DNA of 64,000 bases from Actinomycetota bacterium (GTDB lineage: Bacteria; Actinomycetota; Nitriliruptoria; Nitriliruptorales; Nitriliruptoraceae): NCBI GenBank assembly GCA_019347575.1, contig JAHWKY010000010.1, forward strand, positions 79,239 to 143,238, read 5' to 3'. A model generated the notes under the pieces. The model was given only the letters and a program-made list of their open reading frames with translations. It did no database searches and was not told the origin of the DNA. Of the stretch, positions 33,833 to 43,361 are shown piece by piece; position 1 is the stretch's first letter; each line of letters starts with the position of its first letter. Position numbers and translations under genes: made by a program.

Positions 33833-33845
33833 GTGATCCTCTCGG

Positions 33846-34931
33846 TTAGTTCGGTTTCCGGGCCTCGGGGTCCAGCTCCTCGCCAAGCTCAGCGGGCGCC
33901 TTGCCCGTCGGGGGGATCGGCTCATCTTCGTCGAGCGGCGTGGCCAAGACCAGTCGGCGCTGTAGAGGGAACAGCTGGAGGTGCCAGCGGCTGGTGATCA
34001 GCCCCCATACGCCGTGCGGGGCGCGGAGCATCGTCACGATCGCGAGCACGCCCAGCAGGATCAGGAACCAGGTGCCGTAGTCCGCCAGCGACTCTCGGAG
34101 GACGAAGAAGATGATGGTGCCCAAGATTGGTCCCTCGACGGTTCCGATACCTCCTATGAGCACGATGAAGATCATGAAGATCATCCACTCGATACCGAAG
34201 GCTGCGGTCGGTTGCACGCGCAGGAGGTTGAGGTAGATGAGTGCTCCGGCCAGCCCGGTCCCGAAGGCCGCAACCGACCAGATCACGAACTTCACGCGGT
34301 AGGTGTTGACCCCGACGCTGTCCGCGGAGGTCTCGCTGTCTCGCAGGGCGGTCAGAGCCAGACCCAACTTCGAGCGGAGGATGACGTAGACAGCCACGAT
34401 CGCACCCGCACCGATGGCGAGAGCGATCCAGAAGGTGACCGCTTCCCGCGTCGCCTTGTCGATCCCCGCGACCGCTGTCAGTGTGGTTCCGCTTCCACCG
34501 CCGAGGGCGCTGTTGTTCATGACGCCCAGCCGATAGACCTCCGCGATGACCCACGTCCCGATCGCGAAGTACCCGCCCCGCAACCGGAACGCGAGGAAGG
34601 CCGTCGGGATGGCGAGTGCCAGTGCCACGATGCCGGCCAGAAGAACCGACAGGAAGGCGTTCACGCCCCACAGGTTCCCGAACGCGATCAAGGCGTAGGC
34701 GCCGGCGCCCACGAAGGCCTGCTGACCAACCGACACCAGCCCTGCGTAGCCCGCCAGGAGGTTCCACATCTGCGCCAGGGCCAGGAGGGACAGGAACTCG
34801 ACCAGGGTCCGCATGCCCGACGACGACAGCCAGAACGGAACCGTCACCAGCACCCCGAGCGTCACGACCCCCAGCGCCGAGCCCACTCGGCTCGCACGCG
34901 TGGACCGTTGGACGGTCAGGGTGGCCGTCAC
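33846..34931 (-). CDS. livM: Branched-chain-type ABC transporter permease LivM
   Basis: 361 residues from GTG 34931, overlapping livH (GTGA). About nine membrane helices; the LivM signature GYAGLVSVGQQAFVGAGAYA and RLRGGYFAIGTWVIAEV are clear, with ALRDSETSADSVGVN as the EAA-like coupling loop and GGIGTVEGPILG near the end. A ~45-residue charged C-terminal tail (PLDEDEPIPPTGKAPAELG) is extra. It forms the transmembrane channel with LivH for an importer whose substrate here is probably an aromatic compound rather than an amino acid, judging from the operon. Confidence 0.93.
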   Translation of the reverse strand: MTATLTVQRSTRASRVGSALGVVTLGVLVTVPFWLSSSGMRTLVEFLSLLALAQMWNLLAGYAGLVSVGQQAFVGAGAYALIAFGNLWGVNAFLSVLLAGIVALALAIPTAFLAFRLRGGYFAIGTWVIAEVYRLGVMNNSALGGGSGTTLTAVAGIDKATREAVTFWIALAIGAGAIVAVYVILRSKLGLALTALRDSETSADSVGVNTYRVKFVIWSVAAFGTGLAGALIYLNLLRVQPTAAFGIEWMIFMIFIVLIGGIGTVEGPILGTIIFFVLRESLADYGTWFLILLGVLAIVTMLRAPHGVWGLITSRWHLQLFPLQRRLVLATPLDEDEPIPPTGKAPAELGEELDPEARKPN

Positions 34932-35800
34932 GTCGGCTCTCCCTTCCCGAACAGCCCGTTCGGCTTGATCCCGAGCACCGTCAGGAACACGAGGTGCCCG
35001 GCGAGGATGCTCCATCCTGGCGACAGCATGGCGCCGAGCGTGTGGGCCATGCCGAGCACGACACCTCCAGCCAAGGTCCCCCACAACGAGCCGAGCCCGC
35101 CGATGATCACGGCCTCGAAGGCGAAGATCAACCGCGCGGGACCGATCGTGGGGGTGAAGGTGGTACGGATGCCGAGGAAGACCCCGGCGAGCGCGACCGT
35201 CGCGATCGCCACCCCGAACGCGAGGCCGAAGACGTGACGGTTGTCGATGCCGACGAGTCGAGCCGCCTCAGGATCGTCGCTGGTGGCCCGGAACGCTCGC
35301 CCGAGCCGCGTCCGCGACAGGAACAACTGCAACGTGACGAGGACCGCGACGCCGACGAGGAACGTTATGAGCGGGAACCACCCGATCGCGAGTGAGTCCG
35401 TCAACCGGACGCTCGCCGTCTCGAGTCCACCGATGTCGAGCCCCCGGTTGTTGGCCGAGTACGTCTCGAGGAGCAGGTTCTGGATGATCACCGCGACACC
35501 GAAGGTCACGAGGAGCGGCGGGAGCACGTCGCCGGTGAGCGTGAAGTTCAGGACCCAGCGTTGCAGCGCGTAGCCGAGCACGAAGAAGACCGGCAGGAGA
35601 ACGAGGGCGGACAGGAGCGGGTTCATGCCCGTGACGCTCACCAGGCTGAACGCCGCGAACGCCGCCAGGATCGAGAGGTCGCCGTGAGCCAGGTTCACGA
35701 GCCTCATCACCCCGAAGGCGATGGAGAGCCCCGTGGCGAACAGAGCATAGAGCCCACCGAGGAGGATCCCCTGGGCGACGGCGTTCAGCAGCTCCGTCAC
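34928..35800 (-). CDS. livH: Branched-chain-type ABC transporter permease LivH
   Basis: 290 residues, GTG 35800, directly abutting the livF stop. QGILLGGLYALFATGLSIAF and RLVNLAHGDLSILAAF are the LivH signature; AFRATSDDPEAARLVGID is the loop that contacts the ATPases; GGLGSLWGTLAGGVVLGMA closes the family pattern. About eight membrane helices. It partners LivM in the same operon. Confidence 0.94.
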   Translation of the reverse strand: MTELLNAVAQGILLGGLYALFATGLSIAFGVMRLVNLAHGDLSILAAFAAFSLVSVTGMNPLLSALVLLPVFFVLGYALQRWVLNFTLTGDVLPPLLVTFGVAVIIQNLLLETYSANNRGLDIGGLETASVRLTDSLAIGWFPLITFLVGVAVLVTLQLFLSRTRLGRAFRATSDDPEAARLVGIDNRHVFGLAFGVAIATVALAGVFLGIRTTFTPTIGPARLIFAFEAVIIGGLGSLWGTLAGGVVLGMAHTLGAMLSPGWSILAGHLVFLTVLGIKPNGLFGKGEPT

Positions 35801-36499
35801 TCAGACGCCGAAGTACGCGGCGGTGATGTCGTCGCGAACGAGATCGGCGGGCCTCCCGTGAAGCGAGATCGCACCCTCGAGCAGGCAGTAGACGCGATCC
35901 GCAGCGGCGAGCGCCTGCCCGATGTCCTGCTCGACGAGGACGACCGTGGTGCCCTCCTCCTTGACCGCCGGCATGGCCGCGTACAGGCCCTTGACGATCA
36001 CGGGGGCGAGCCCCAACGAGACCTCGTCGAGGAGGAGCAACGCCGGATTGGACATGAGCGCACGACCGATCGCCAACGCTTGCTGCTCGCCCCCGGACAG
36101 GTTCGAGGCGCCCACGCTCCGGCGGCGACCGAGGAACGGGAAGAGATCGAACACCCGATCGACGCTCCAAGGCCCCGGTCGTCTGCTGTAGGCGCCGACG
36201 AGAAGGTTCTCCTCCACGTTGAGCGACGGGAACACCCTCCTTCCCTCCGGCACGAGAGCGATCCCGCGCTCCAACCGTCGGTGCGTGGGTACGTCGACGA
36301 CGGACTCGCCGTCGAACCGGACGTCGCCACGGGTCCGCTCGACGGTTCCGACGATCGTCCGGAGCAACGTGGACTTGCCAGCGCCGTTGGCCCCGATGAA
36401 CGCGACCGTCTCCCCGGAGCCCACGTGCACGTCGATGCCGAACAGGGCCTGGAAGTCTCCGTAACCAGCATCGAGGCGTGATACCTCGAGCAACGCCAT
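35801..36499 (-). CDS. livF: ABC transporter ATP-binding protein LivF
   Basis: 232 residues. Walker A FIGANGAGKSTLLRTI, signature LSGGEQQALAIGRALM, Walker B LLLLDEVSLGLAP, and the H-loop replaced by VVLVEQDIGQALAAADR, all as in LivF. VPEGRRVFPSLNVEENL is the LivF-specific Q-loop region. It hydrolyses ATP with LivG. ATG 36499 is 4 nt after the livG stop. Confidence 0.95.
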   Translation of the reverse strand: MALLEVSRLDAGYGDFQALFGIDVHVGSGETVAFIGANGAGKSTLLRTIVGTVERTRGDVRFDGESVVDVPTHRRLERGIALVPEGRRVFPSLNVEENLLVGAYSRRPGPWSVDRVFDLFPFLGRRRSVGASNLSGGEQQALAIGRALMSNPALLLLDEVSLGLAPVIVKGLYAAMPAVKEEGTTVVLVEQDIGQALAAADRVYCLLEGAISLHGRPADLVRDDITAAYFGV

Positions 36500-36503
36500 G
36501 TGG

Positions 36504-37223
36504 CTACTCCTCCAGGCCGAGGTACACGCGCTGAACCTCGCTGCTCGCCATCACCTCATGCGGATCGCCTTCCACCAGCATGCGCCCGAAGTCAATCGCG
36601 AGGATCCGGTCGACCACGGAGAGCAGTGCATGGACGACGTGCTCGATCCAGACGATCGTGGTGCCCTCCCCATGCAACGACTTGATCGTCGCGATCAGCT
36701 CTCGGACCTCGGCCTCGGTCAGTCCGCCCGCGATCTCGTCGAGGAGCAGCAGCCGAGGTCCGGTCGCGAGAGCCCGCGCCAGCTCCAGCCGTTTGCGTCG
36801 CAGCAACGGCAACGACCCGGCGACGGTGTTGGCGACGTCATCCAGGCCCGTCCGCTCCAGCGCTGACGCCACCCGCTCCTCGGTGTCGCCCGTTTCCCGG
36901 GCCCCGTACGTCCCGGCGACGAGGACGTTCTCGAACACCGTCATGCCGGCGAAGGGCCGCGGGATCTGGAACGTACGTGCCATCCCGAGATGGGTCCGGC
37001 TGCGGGCAGGGATCCGGGTGACATCACGCCCCGCGAACGTCACCCGGCCCCCGTCCACGGTCACGCTGCCGGCGATGAGGCCGAGCGTCGTGGTCTTGCC
37101 GGCCCCGTTGGGCCCCACGACGCCCAGCGCCTCGCCCTCGTCGACGTGGAAGGTCAGTTCGTCAACAACGGCATCGGCCCCGTACACCTTGGTCAGGCGT
37201 TCGGCCCTCAACAGCGTGTCCAT
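36504..37223 (-). CDS. livG: ABC transporter ATP-binding protein LivG
   Basis: 239 residues from ATG 37223. Walker A VVGPNGAGKTTTLGLIAGSV; MARTFQIPRPFAGMTVFENV is the LivG-type Q-loop; the signature is shortened to GSLPLLRRKRLELARALAT; Walker B LLLLDEIAGGLTEAEV; and WIEHVVHALLSVVDRI replaces the usual H-loop. The LSGGE signature is degenerate here (SLPLLRRKR), as in several Liv-type ATPases. An upstream TTG or GTG start would extend into the livK end and is not favoured. Confidence 0.93.
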   Translation of the reverse strand: MDTLLRAERLTKVYGADAVVDELTFHVDEGEALGVVGPNGAGKTTTLGLIAGSVTVDGGRVTFAGRDVTRIPARSRTHLGMARTFQIPRPFAGMTVFENVLVAGTYGARETGDTEERVASALERTGLDDVANTVAGSLPLLRRKRLELARALATGPRLLLLDEIAGGLTEAEVRELIATIKSLHGEGTTIVWIEHVVHALLSVVDRILAIDFGRMLVEGDPHEVMASSEVQRVYLGLEE

Positions 37224-37233
37224 ACCGGTGCGT

Positions 37234-38601
37234 TCAGCTGCCGGGCAGCGGTTCGAGCTCACCACCCGTCGGGATGTCCGGCGCCGTCTCGTTGCTGACG
37301 ATCACGAGTTCGTACCTGTGTTCCTCGCCCGCCTTCCACTGGCCTCCCACCAACGGGGTCTTGGCCACGTTCGCCGGCCCCTGGCTGAAGTCGATCGGCC
37401 CCACCACCGTGTCGAGCTGCGTCGCGGCGATCGCATCCCGGATGGCCGCGGGGTCGTCGATGTCCCCGCTCCGCTGGAGCGCATCGACGGCGACCTCGAA
37501 CAGGGCGTGCACGAAGCCGATCGGTTGGGTCCACTGCTGGCCCGTCGCTTCCTCGAACGCGTCCGCGAGCTCCTGAGCGGACTGTCCGGTCAGTGAGGAG
37601 CTGAAAGGATGGTTCGGTGACCACCACACCTCAGTCGACATACCTTCGCCGAGCTCGCCGAGGGCTTCGACTGCGGACGGGAACAGCAACGCCTTGCCCA
37701 CCGAGGCGATCTTCGGTCGGAAGTCCTGCTGGGCCGCTTGCGTCCAGAAGGTGGTGAAGTCGGGCGGGATCGGCACACCCGTCACGATCTCCGCGTTGGC
37801 GTTCTTGTAAGCCGAGATCTGCGACGAGAAGTCGTCCGTACCGTTCTCGTAGCGTCCGGGGTCGACGATCTCATAGCCCTGCTCCTGCAGGGCCGACGGG
37901 AAGCCGACCTCCGGGTCACCCCAGGCGTTGCCGTCGGCGTCGTTGGGCCACAGCGCCCCGACCACCTGGTTGGTTTCGATCTGGGACCACATGTTCGTGA
38001 AGACGGCGATGATGTCCTCGAGCCCCCAGAAGAAGTGGTAGGTCCACTCGAAGCCGGTCTCGGGGTCGCCGCCTCGTCCCAGTAGCCACGGCTGCCAAGG
38101 GGCGACGGTCGAGATGCACGGCATCGAGTTGACTTCGCACTGGTCGGAGACGGGGTTGGTCGTCTCCGGGGTCGATGCGACGAGCACTAGGTCGACCTCG
38201 TCCGAGAGGATGAGGTCAGCCGCGACCTCCGCCGCCCGGTTCGGGTCGGACTGGCTGTCCCGAACGAGGATCTCGACGGGATGGTTGGCGCCCCCGATGT
38301 CGATCCCCTCGCCGAGGTGCTGGTTGATCGCATCGACAACGAAGCTGTCGGCCTCGCCGAAGGCGGCTAACGCCCCCGTCTGGGGCGAGACGTAGCCGAT
38401 CTTGATGGTCCGGCCGTCGCTCCCGCCCGCTTCCGTGTCGCCGGTCGTGGGGGTGTCGGTGCCATCCCCGTCACCTTCCGACCCGCCGGTGTCGTCGCTG
38501 CCGCACGCGGCGAGCGTGAGGGCCAGCATCGCCAGCATGGCCACGAGCCGGATAAGCCGGGTGCGATCTCCGTCCCCGCTCCCTCTCTGTGCGCTTCGCA
38601 T
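37234..38601 (-). CDS. LivK-type substrate-binding lipoprotein
   Basis: 455 residues from ATG 38601, chosen because AGGGAG lies 8 nt upstream; a GTG at 38610 overlapping the previous stop is the alternative. Signal peptide with lipobox LAAC, then a Gly/Asp/Thr linker, then a type I periplasmic-binding fold (IKIGYVSPQTGALAAFGEAD, VEILVRDSQSDPNRAAEVA, VDLVLVASTPETTNPVSDQC). The insert with CEVNSMPC could form a disulfide. It delivers the ligand to LivHM; in this operon a hydroquinone precursor or aromatic acid is a reasonable guess. It overlaps or abuts the maleylacetate reductase gene. Confidence 0.9.
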   Translation of the reverse strand: MRSAQRGSGDGDRTRLIRLVAMLAMLALTLAACGSDDTGGSEGDGDGTDTPTTGDTEAGGSDGRTIKIGYVSPQTGALAAFGEADSFVVDAINQHLGEGIDIGGANHPVEILVRDSQSDPNRAAEVAADLILSDEVDLVLVASTPETTNPVSDQCEVNSMPCISTVAPWQPWLLGRGGDPETGFEWTYHFFWGLEDIIAVFTNMWSQIETNQVVGALWPNDADGNAWGDPEVGFPSALQEQGYEIVDPGRYENGTDDFSSQISAYKNANAEIVTGVPIPPDFTTFWTQAAQQDFRPKIASVGKALLFPSAVEALGELGEGMSTEVWWSPNHPFSSSLTGQSAQELADAFEEATGQQWTQPIGFVHALFEVAVDALQRSGDIDDPAAIRDAIAATQLDTVVGPIDFSQGPANVAKTPLVGGQWKAGEEHRYELVIVSNETAPDIPTGGELEPLPGS

Positions 38602-38606
38602 GTGTC

Positions 38607-39704
38607 TCACTCCCTGTCCCCCGTTGTATCCAGAGATCGTCGCGTACCGACGGCGGAGCCGTGGTAGGCGTCACCCAGTAGGTCCGCCATCTCCGCGCGG
38701 TTCATCGGGATCCCCACGGACTGGGTCACGACGGCTGCCCGCTCGGCCGCCGGATCCAACTCGGCCTCTGCCATGCCCACCTCCCGAAGCGTGGTCGGGG
38801 CGCCGACGGCGTCCTGCAGTTCGAAGAGTCCTGCCACGGCGTCCTCGGCTCCGAGCCCGTCGGCGATCTTGGGGAGCGCGTCCGGGATCCGGTCCGCGAT
38901 GGCCGCGATCACGTACGGCAGGAGGGCGGCATGGGTCGGTGAGTGGGGGAGGTCGTAGGCGCCGCCGAGGACGTGGCAGATCTTGTGGTGGATCGACGTT
39001 CCGGCCACGGCCAGGGTGGTCCCGGCGAGGTACGCCCCGTACAGACACTTGGATCGTGCGTCGAGGTCGGCGCCGTCGAGCACCACCCGCGGCAGCCCGC
39101 TGGCGAGAGCTCGGATGGACTCCACGGCCACGAGGCTCGTGATCGGGTTGGCCCCCGGGGCGTAGAGAGCCTCGACCGCGTGTGCCAAGGCGTTCAGCCC
39201 GCTCGTGGCGCTGAGCTCCCGCGGGAGCGTCACCGTCAACTCGGGGTCGTACACAACCGTGGCCGGCAGGACTCGGATGTCCCGCCCGGTCGTCTTCTTC
39301 CCGCTCTCGGTCATGCCCCAGATGGGGGTGACCTCGCTGCCCGCGTAGGTGGTCGCGACCGCGAGGATGCGGACGTTCAGTTCCAGCGCGACGGCTTTCG
39401 CGAAGCCGGTGCATGAGCCTCCGCCGATCGTGAGAAGGACGTCCGCATCGGTCTCCCGAACGCGGGCTCGAGCGGTCTCGGCGACCTCGACAGGAACGTG
39501 CTGGCGGATCTCGTCGAAGGTCCCGACGTACGAGTCGCCAAGTCCCTCCATGATGGGATCCGCGAGGTGCTTCTCGGTGGGTTCGTGGACCAGAAGCACT
39601 CGCGAGCCCAACCTCCTCGCTTCGTCGGCGGCCTCCGAGACTCGTCCGGCACCGAAGACGATCCGGCCAGGCAGCGCGTCGTAGGTGAAGTCGGTGGCGG
39701 TCAT
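38607..39704 (-). CDS. Maleylacetate reductase (iron-containing alcohol dehydrogenase family)
   Basis: 365 residues from ATG 39704. PGRIVFGAGRVSEAADEARRL opens the family; IGGGSCTGFAKAVALELNV is the nucleotide loop; VATTYAGSEVTPIWGMTESG and KTTGRD are characteristic of maleylacetate reductases, as is SIHHKICHVLGGAYDLPHSPTHA with the His-rich metal region. It reduces maleylacetate to 3-oxoadipate with NAD(P)H. The start overlaps the CoA-transferase subunit B stop by 4 nt. Its place between the CoA-transferase and transporter genes matches a hydroquinone/hydroxyquinol lower pathway. Confidence 0.92.
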   Translation of the reverse strand: MTATDFTYDALPGRIVFGAGRVSEAADEARRLGSRVLLVHEPTEKHLADPIMEGLGDSYVGTFDEIRQHVPVEVAETARARVRETDADVLLTIGGGSCTGFAKAVALELNVRILAVATTYAGSEVTPIWGMTESGKKTTGRDIRVLPATVVYDPELTVTLPRELSATSGLNALAHAVEALYAPGANPITSLVAVESIRALASGLPRVVLDGADLDARSKCLYGAYLAGTTLAVAGTSIHHKICHVLGGAYDLPHSPTHAALLPYVIAAIADRIPDALPKIADGLGAEDAVAGLFELQDAVGAPTTLREVGMAEAELDPAAERAAVVTQSVGIPMNRAEMADLLGDAYHGSAVGTRRSLDTTGDRE

Positions 39705-40498
39705 CGCGCAGCCTTCAGTTCGCGCAGCAGGTCGAGTTCCGCCCGGGACGGCGGATCGGTTCGAGACAGCCGGTCCGCGATCCGAAGTGGCCAACCCGTC
39801 GCTTGCGTCACCTGATCGACCTCGACGCCGGGGTGCAGCTTCGTCAGCGTCAGCTCGCTCGACTGGAGATCCGGCTCCATGATCCCGAGGTCCGTGATGA
39901 CCACCGTGGGGCCGCGGCCCGGTAGCCCGCGACGCCTTCGGGCGTCACCGCCGTCGAGGTGGCCGCTGGTCGTCACGAAGTCGAGTTCCGCAACCAAGGT
40001 TCGGGTGCTGTGCGGGATCACCGTCACGACCTCTCCGGCAGAGGTAGCGATGGCGGGGGCGCCTCCGGCCCCGGGTAGACGGACGTCAGGGCGGGCGTAT
40101 TCGCCGATGACGGTGGTGTTGAGGTTCCCGAAGCGGTCCAGCTGAGCTGCGCCGAGGAAGCCGACGTCGATCCACCCGCCTTGCAGCCAGTAGTTGAAGA
40201 TCTCGGGGACCGACACGACGACGTCAGCGGTGACCGCCAGCTCGCCGTCCCCGATCGACAGCGGCAGGACCTCGGGTTTGGATCCGATCGTCCCGGACTC
40301 GTAGACGAGCACCAGGTTCGGTGCATGGCTGCGCCGCGCGAGGTTGGCTGCCGTGCTGGGGAGGCCGATACCGACGAAGACTCGCTCGCCGTCGCGGAGC
40401 CACCGGGCGGCGGCCACGGTCATCATCTCGTCGGCGGTGTACTCGTGTGGGCCGGGCGCGGCCGGCGCCTCGGTACGCGACAGCTCAGCACTCGTCAC
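39701..40498 (-). CDS. CoA-transferase subunit B (3-oxoadipate type)
   Basis: 265 residues from GTG 40498, overlapping the subunit A stop. EMMTVAAARWLRDGERVFVGIGLPS and LVYESGTIGSKP hold the family's catalytic glutamate region (YESG). LGAAQLDRFGNLNTTVIG and GDARRRRGLPGRGPTVVITDLG follow. With subunit A it would activate 3-oxoadipate using succinyl-CoA; other short keto or dicarboxylic acids are possible. N-terminal ~20 residues are Ala/Pro-rich. Confidence 0.85.
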   Translation of the reverse strand: MTSAELSRTEAPAAPGPHEYTADEMMTVAAARWLRDGERVFVGIGLPSTAANLARRSHAPNLVLVYESGTIGSKPEVLPLSIGDGELAVTADVVVSVPEIFNYWLQGGWIDVGFLGAAQLDRFGNLNTTVIGEYARPDVRLPGAGGAPAIATSAGEVVTVIPHSTRTLVAELDFVTTSGHLDGGDARRRRGLPGRGPTVVITDLGIMEPDLQSSELTLTKLHPGVEVDQVTQATGWPLRIADRLSRTDPPSRAELDLLRELKAAR

Positions 40499-41358
40499 GA
40501 TGGACTCCCATCGAGCGAGGAAGCCGGACTTCGGATCAGACTCCTGCGGTAGTCGGCCCAGTCCTCGGTGCCCATGACGTGTCGCTCGATCCACGACGCG
40601 AACCGCTCACGGTCCTGCGAGACGTCCTCCCATCCCCGGTAGAAGTCGTTGTCACGTTCGCTGTAGTCGTGGGCGTAGGAGGGATGGGTCCCGCCTGGGA
40701 CGACCGCTATCGCATCGATGGTCCAGGTCGGGAGGACGACGCCGTTGGTGCGCGGCCAGAACTGGTCCACGATCTCCTCGACCGTGACGATGACGCGTTC
40801 GGCCGCGAGCACGGCTTCCCGTTGAACACCGCTGATGCCCCACAGCATCACGTTGCCGGCACGATCGGCCTGCTGCGCATGGATGATCGTCACGTCCGGG
40901 TTCATCGCACGAACGGCGACGAGTACCTCGCCCGTGAAAGGACACACCACCTCGGTGAGGTGATCGCTCGGGTGGATGGGGTGCTCGCGAAGGGCGGCGT
41001 AGGGCATCCGCGACGCGCCGGCGATGAACGCGTTGGTGAGCTGGGCGTGGCTGTACTCCTCGAGCTGCAGCGGTTGCGGCCATCCGTTCTCTACCGCATC
41101 CCGGAACCGGCGTAGCGACCCCACCCCAGGGTTCCCTCCCCAGGAGAACGCCACGGCGCGCGCGCAGCCGGCGCCGATGAGCTGGTCGTAGACGATGTCG
41201 GGGGTGAGACGGACCAGGCGGAGACGACGCCGTGACTGGCGGATGATCTCGTGACCGGCGGCGACGGGGATCAGGTGCGTGAAGCCCTCCAGCGCCACCG
41301 TGTCGCCGTCGCGGACGAGTTCGGCGACGGCCGCGCGGAGGGTCACGACCTCGGCCAC
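40495..41358 (-). CDS. CoA-transferase subunit A (3-oxoadipate type)
   Basis: 287 residues from GTG 41358, 3 nt after the dehydrogenase. LRAAVAELVRDGDTVALEGF is the family start; THLIPVAAGHEIIRQSRR, GCARAVAFSWGGNPGVGSL and VTIIHAQQADRAGNVMLWGI are conserved CoA-transferase I motifs. The length (~290) and extra C-terminal segment YSERDNDFYRGWEDVSQD match the larger actinobacterial CoA-transferase A group rather than short PcaI. Works with the next gene. Confidence 0.85.
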   Translation of the reverse strand: MAEVVTLRAAVAELVRDGDTVALEGFTHLIPVAAGHEIIRQSRRRLRLVRLTPDIVYDQLIGAGCARAVAFSWGGNPGVGSLRRFRDAVENGWPQPLQLEEYSHAQLTNAFIAGASRMPYAALREHPIHPSDHLTEVVCPFTGEVLVAVRAMNPDVTIIHAQQADRAGNVMLWGISGVQREAVLAAERVIVTVEEIVDQFWPRTNGVVLPTWTIDAIAVVPGGTHPSYAHDYSERDNDFYRGWEDVSQDRERFASWIERHVMGTEDWADYRRSLIRSPASSLDGSPS

Positions 41359-41361
41359 GGC

Positions 41362-42840
41362 TCAGCTCTCGGGGCCGGCGAACCAGCGCGGCAGCTCCGC
41401 GCCCACGTTCACCCAGACCGACTTGGCTTCGGTGTACTCGTGCATCGCCTCGAAACCCATCTCGCGCCCGTATCCAGAACGCTTCATCCCGCCGAAGGGC
41501 GAGCCGGGGTTGACGCGCTTGTAGCTGTTGATCCACACCATCCCCGTTAACAGCGCGTCGGCCACACGATGGGCCCGCGAGAGGTCACGCGTCCACAGCC
41601 CTCCACCGAGGCCGTACTCGACATCGTTGGCGACCTCGAGCACCTCCTCTTCGTCCTTGAACGGGGTGATCGTCACGAACGGTCCGAAGACCTCTTCACG
41701 GCACACCCGGCTGGCAGGATCCGCGCGGACCACGGTCGGCTCGACGTAGCACCCCTTCGCGAGAGAGTCGTCGTCTGGCGTACGGCCACCGGTGAGGATC
41801 TCGCCGCCCTCGTCCTCAGCGACCTTCACGTACGCCAGGACCCGGTCCCGATGATCGGGTGACGTGAGCGGACCCATCTCGGTCGTCGGGTCCAAAGGGT
41901 TGCCCAGCCTGATCGACTCCGTCAGTTCGATGAACCTCCTCGTGAACTCGTCAGCCACCGACTCCTGAACGAGCAGCCGCGAGCCTGCGATGCACGCCTG
42001 GCCCTGGTTGTGGTAGATCGCGAAGGCGGAGCCGTCGAGGGCGGCTTCGAGATCGGCGTCCTCGAACACGATGTTCGCGCCCTTCCCCCCCAGTTCGAGA
42101 TGGACGCGCTTGAGGTTGCCGGCCGAGGCTTCGACGATCTGATGACCTACAGCCGTGGACCCGGTGAACGAGATCTTGTCGACGTCGGGATGCTCGGCGA
42201 TACGCGCGCCGGCGGTGTGGCCGTAGCCAGGGACGATGTTCGCCACTCCGGGGGGAAAGCCGACGTCCTCTATGAGTTCGGCCACGCGCAGGCTCGACAG
42301 GGGCGTGAGCTCGGCTGGCTTCATCACGACGGTGTTTCCGGCGGCCAGTGCGGGCGCCAGCTTCCAGCTGACGAACATGAGTGGGAAGTTCCAGGGCACG
42401 ATCTGTCCCACGACCCCGACCGGCACACGGTTGACGTAGTTGAGGAACCCCCGCTCGACCGGCACCACGCTGCCCTGGTACTTGTCCGCGATACCCCCGA
42501 AGTAACGGAACGTCGCCGCCGTGCGTGGGGCGTCGAGTCGTCGTGCATCGCGGATGGGATGGCCCGCGTCGAGTGCCTCCAACTCCGCCAACTCGTCGAC
42601 GTGATCCTCGATGGCGTCGGCGAGTCTCAGTAGGAGCCGGCCACGCTCCATGGCCGGAGTGGCCGACCACTCCGGGAAGGCATCCCGAGCCGCGACGACA
42701 GCGCGGTCGACGTCCTCGGCGCGAGCCTCGGCGACGTGTGCGATGGTGGATAGGTCATGGGGGTTGAGGACCTCGATCGTCCCGCCCGCGATCGCATCGA
42801 CGAAGTCACCGCCGATGTACAGCTTGGTCGGGATGTTCAA
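41362..42840 (-). CDS. Aldehyde dehydrogenase, probable 4-hydroxymuconic semialdehyde dehydrogenase
   Basis: 492 residues from TTG 42840, which has GGAGG 5 nt upstream; no ATG or GTG lies nearby. Catalytic Glu is in HLELGGKGANIVF and the catalytic Cys in NQGQACIAGSRLL; SFTGSTAVGHQI and NFPLMFVSWKLAPALAAGN form the NAD site. Betaine/semialdehyde dehydrogenase family. Its neighbours, hydroquinone dioxygenase on one side and CoA-transferase plus maleylacetate reductase on the other, make oxidation of 4-hydroxymuconic semialdehyde to maleylacetate the likely reaction (HapE/PnpE role). The substrate itself is inference. Confidence 0.9.
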   Translation of the reverse strand: MNIPTKLYIGGDFVDAIAGGTIEVLNPHDLSTIAHVAEARAEDVDRAVVAARDAFPEWSATPAMERGRLLLRLADAIEDHVDELAELEALDAGHPIRDARRLDAPRTAATFRYFGGIADKYQGSVVPVERGFLNYVNRVPVGVVGQIVPWNFPLMFVSWKLAPALAAGNTVVMKPAELTPLSSLRVAELIEDVGFPPGVANIVPGYGHTAGARIAEHPDVDKISFTGSTAVGHQIVEASAGNLKRVHLELGGKGANIVFEDADLEAALDGSAFAIYHNQGQACIAGSRLLVQESVADEFTRRFIELTESIRLGNPLDPTTEMGPLTSPDHRDRVLAYVKVAEDEGGEILTGGRTPDDDSLAKGCYVEPTVVRADPASRVCREEVFGPFVTITPFKDEEEVLEVANDVEYGLGGGLWTRDLSRAHRVADALLTGMVWINSYKRVNPGSPFGGMKRSGYGREMGFEAMHEYTEAKSVWVNVGAELPRWFAGPES

Positions 42841-42875
42841 GGGACCTCCGTTCGGTCTCGGGTGAGCGTCGTCGG

Positions 42876-43361
42876 TCAGCCGAGGGGCTGTGAGGCATCC
42901 CGACCGCCTTCGCCGAGCCACGGGTAACGGTCGGTGTCCTCACCGGCGTAATCGGGGTCCAGGTAGATGAAGCAGCGCTGGATGCGGAAGTCGCGCACCT
43001 CGAAGACGTCACACCACCGCCCGGCATGGGTGACACCCGCCCGCCAGGACCCGTCTCGGTGCTGGCCGTAGCTGGTGCCTTCGCATGCGAACGTGTCGGT
43101 GCCGGACATGACCCAGTTGAAGGTGGCGTAGTCGTGCGTGATCCCCTCGAGCGTGCCCCCGACGTCCCCGAACAGCTTTCCGATCTCGTCCTTGCCCGTC
43201 GCGAGTCCCCACTTCGGGAAGTAGACCTGGGCGTCCTCGGCGAAGAGGTCGAGGATGCTGCCTCCGTCGGATGTCACGCCGCCGTTGTCGAACGCCTTGA
43301 GGTACTCGAGCGCTACCGACTTCCGCTGCTCATCAGTCATGGTCTGCTGTGCGATCGCCAC
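42876..43361 (-). CDS. NTF2/SnoaL-like protein, copy 1
   Basis: 161 residues from GTG 43361 (GGAGGA upstream). MTDEQRKSVALEYLKAFDNG, VYFPKWGLATGKDEIGKLFG and THAGRWCDVFEVRDFRIQRC follow the NTF2 fold; the conserved CDVFEVRD and CFIYLDPDYAG end is unusual. By my count it differs from the copy at 49201 at only 27 of 161 positions, a recent duplication. It lies between the dioxygenase large subunit (111-nt gap) and the dehydrogenase, so it probably acts on, or binds, an intermediate of the same pathway. Reaction unknown. Confidence 0.8.
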   Translation of the reverse strand: MAIAQQTMTDEQRKSVALEYLKAFDNGGVTSDGGSILDLFAEDAQVYFPKWGLATGKDEIGKLFGDVGGTLEGITHDYATFNWVMSGTDTFACEGTSYGQHRDGSWRAGVTHAGRWCDVFEVRDFRIQRCFIYLDPDYAGEDTDRYPWLGEGGRDASQPLG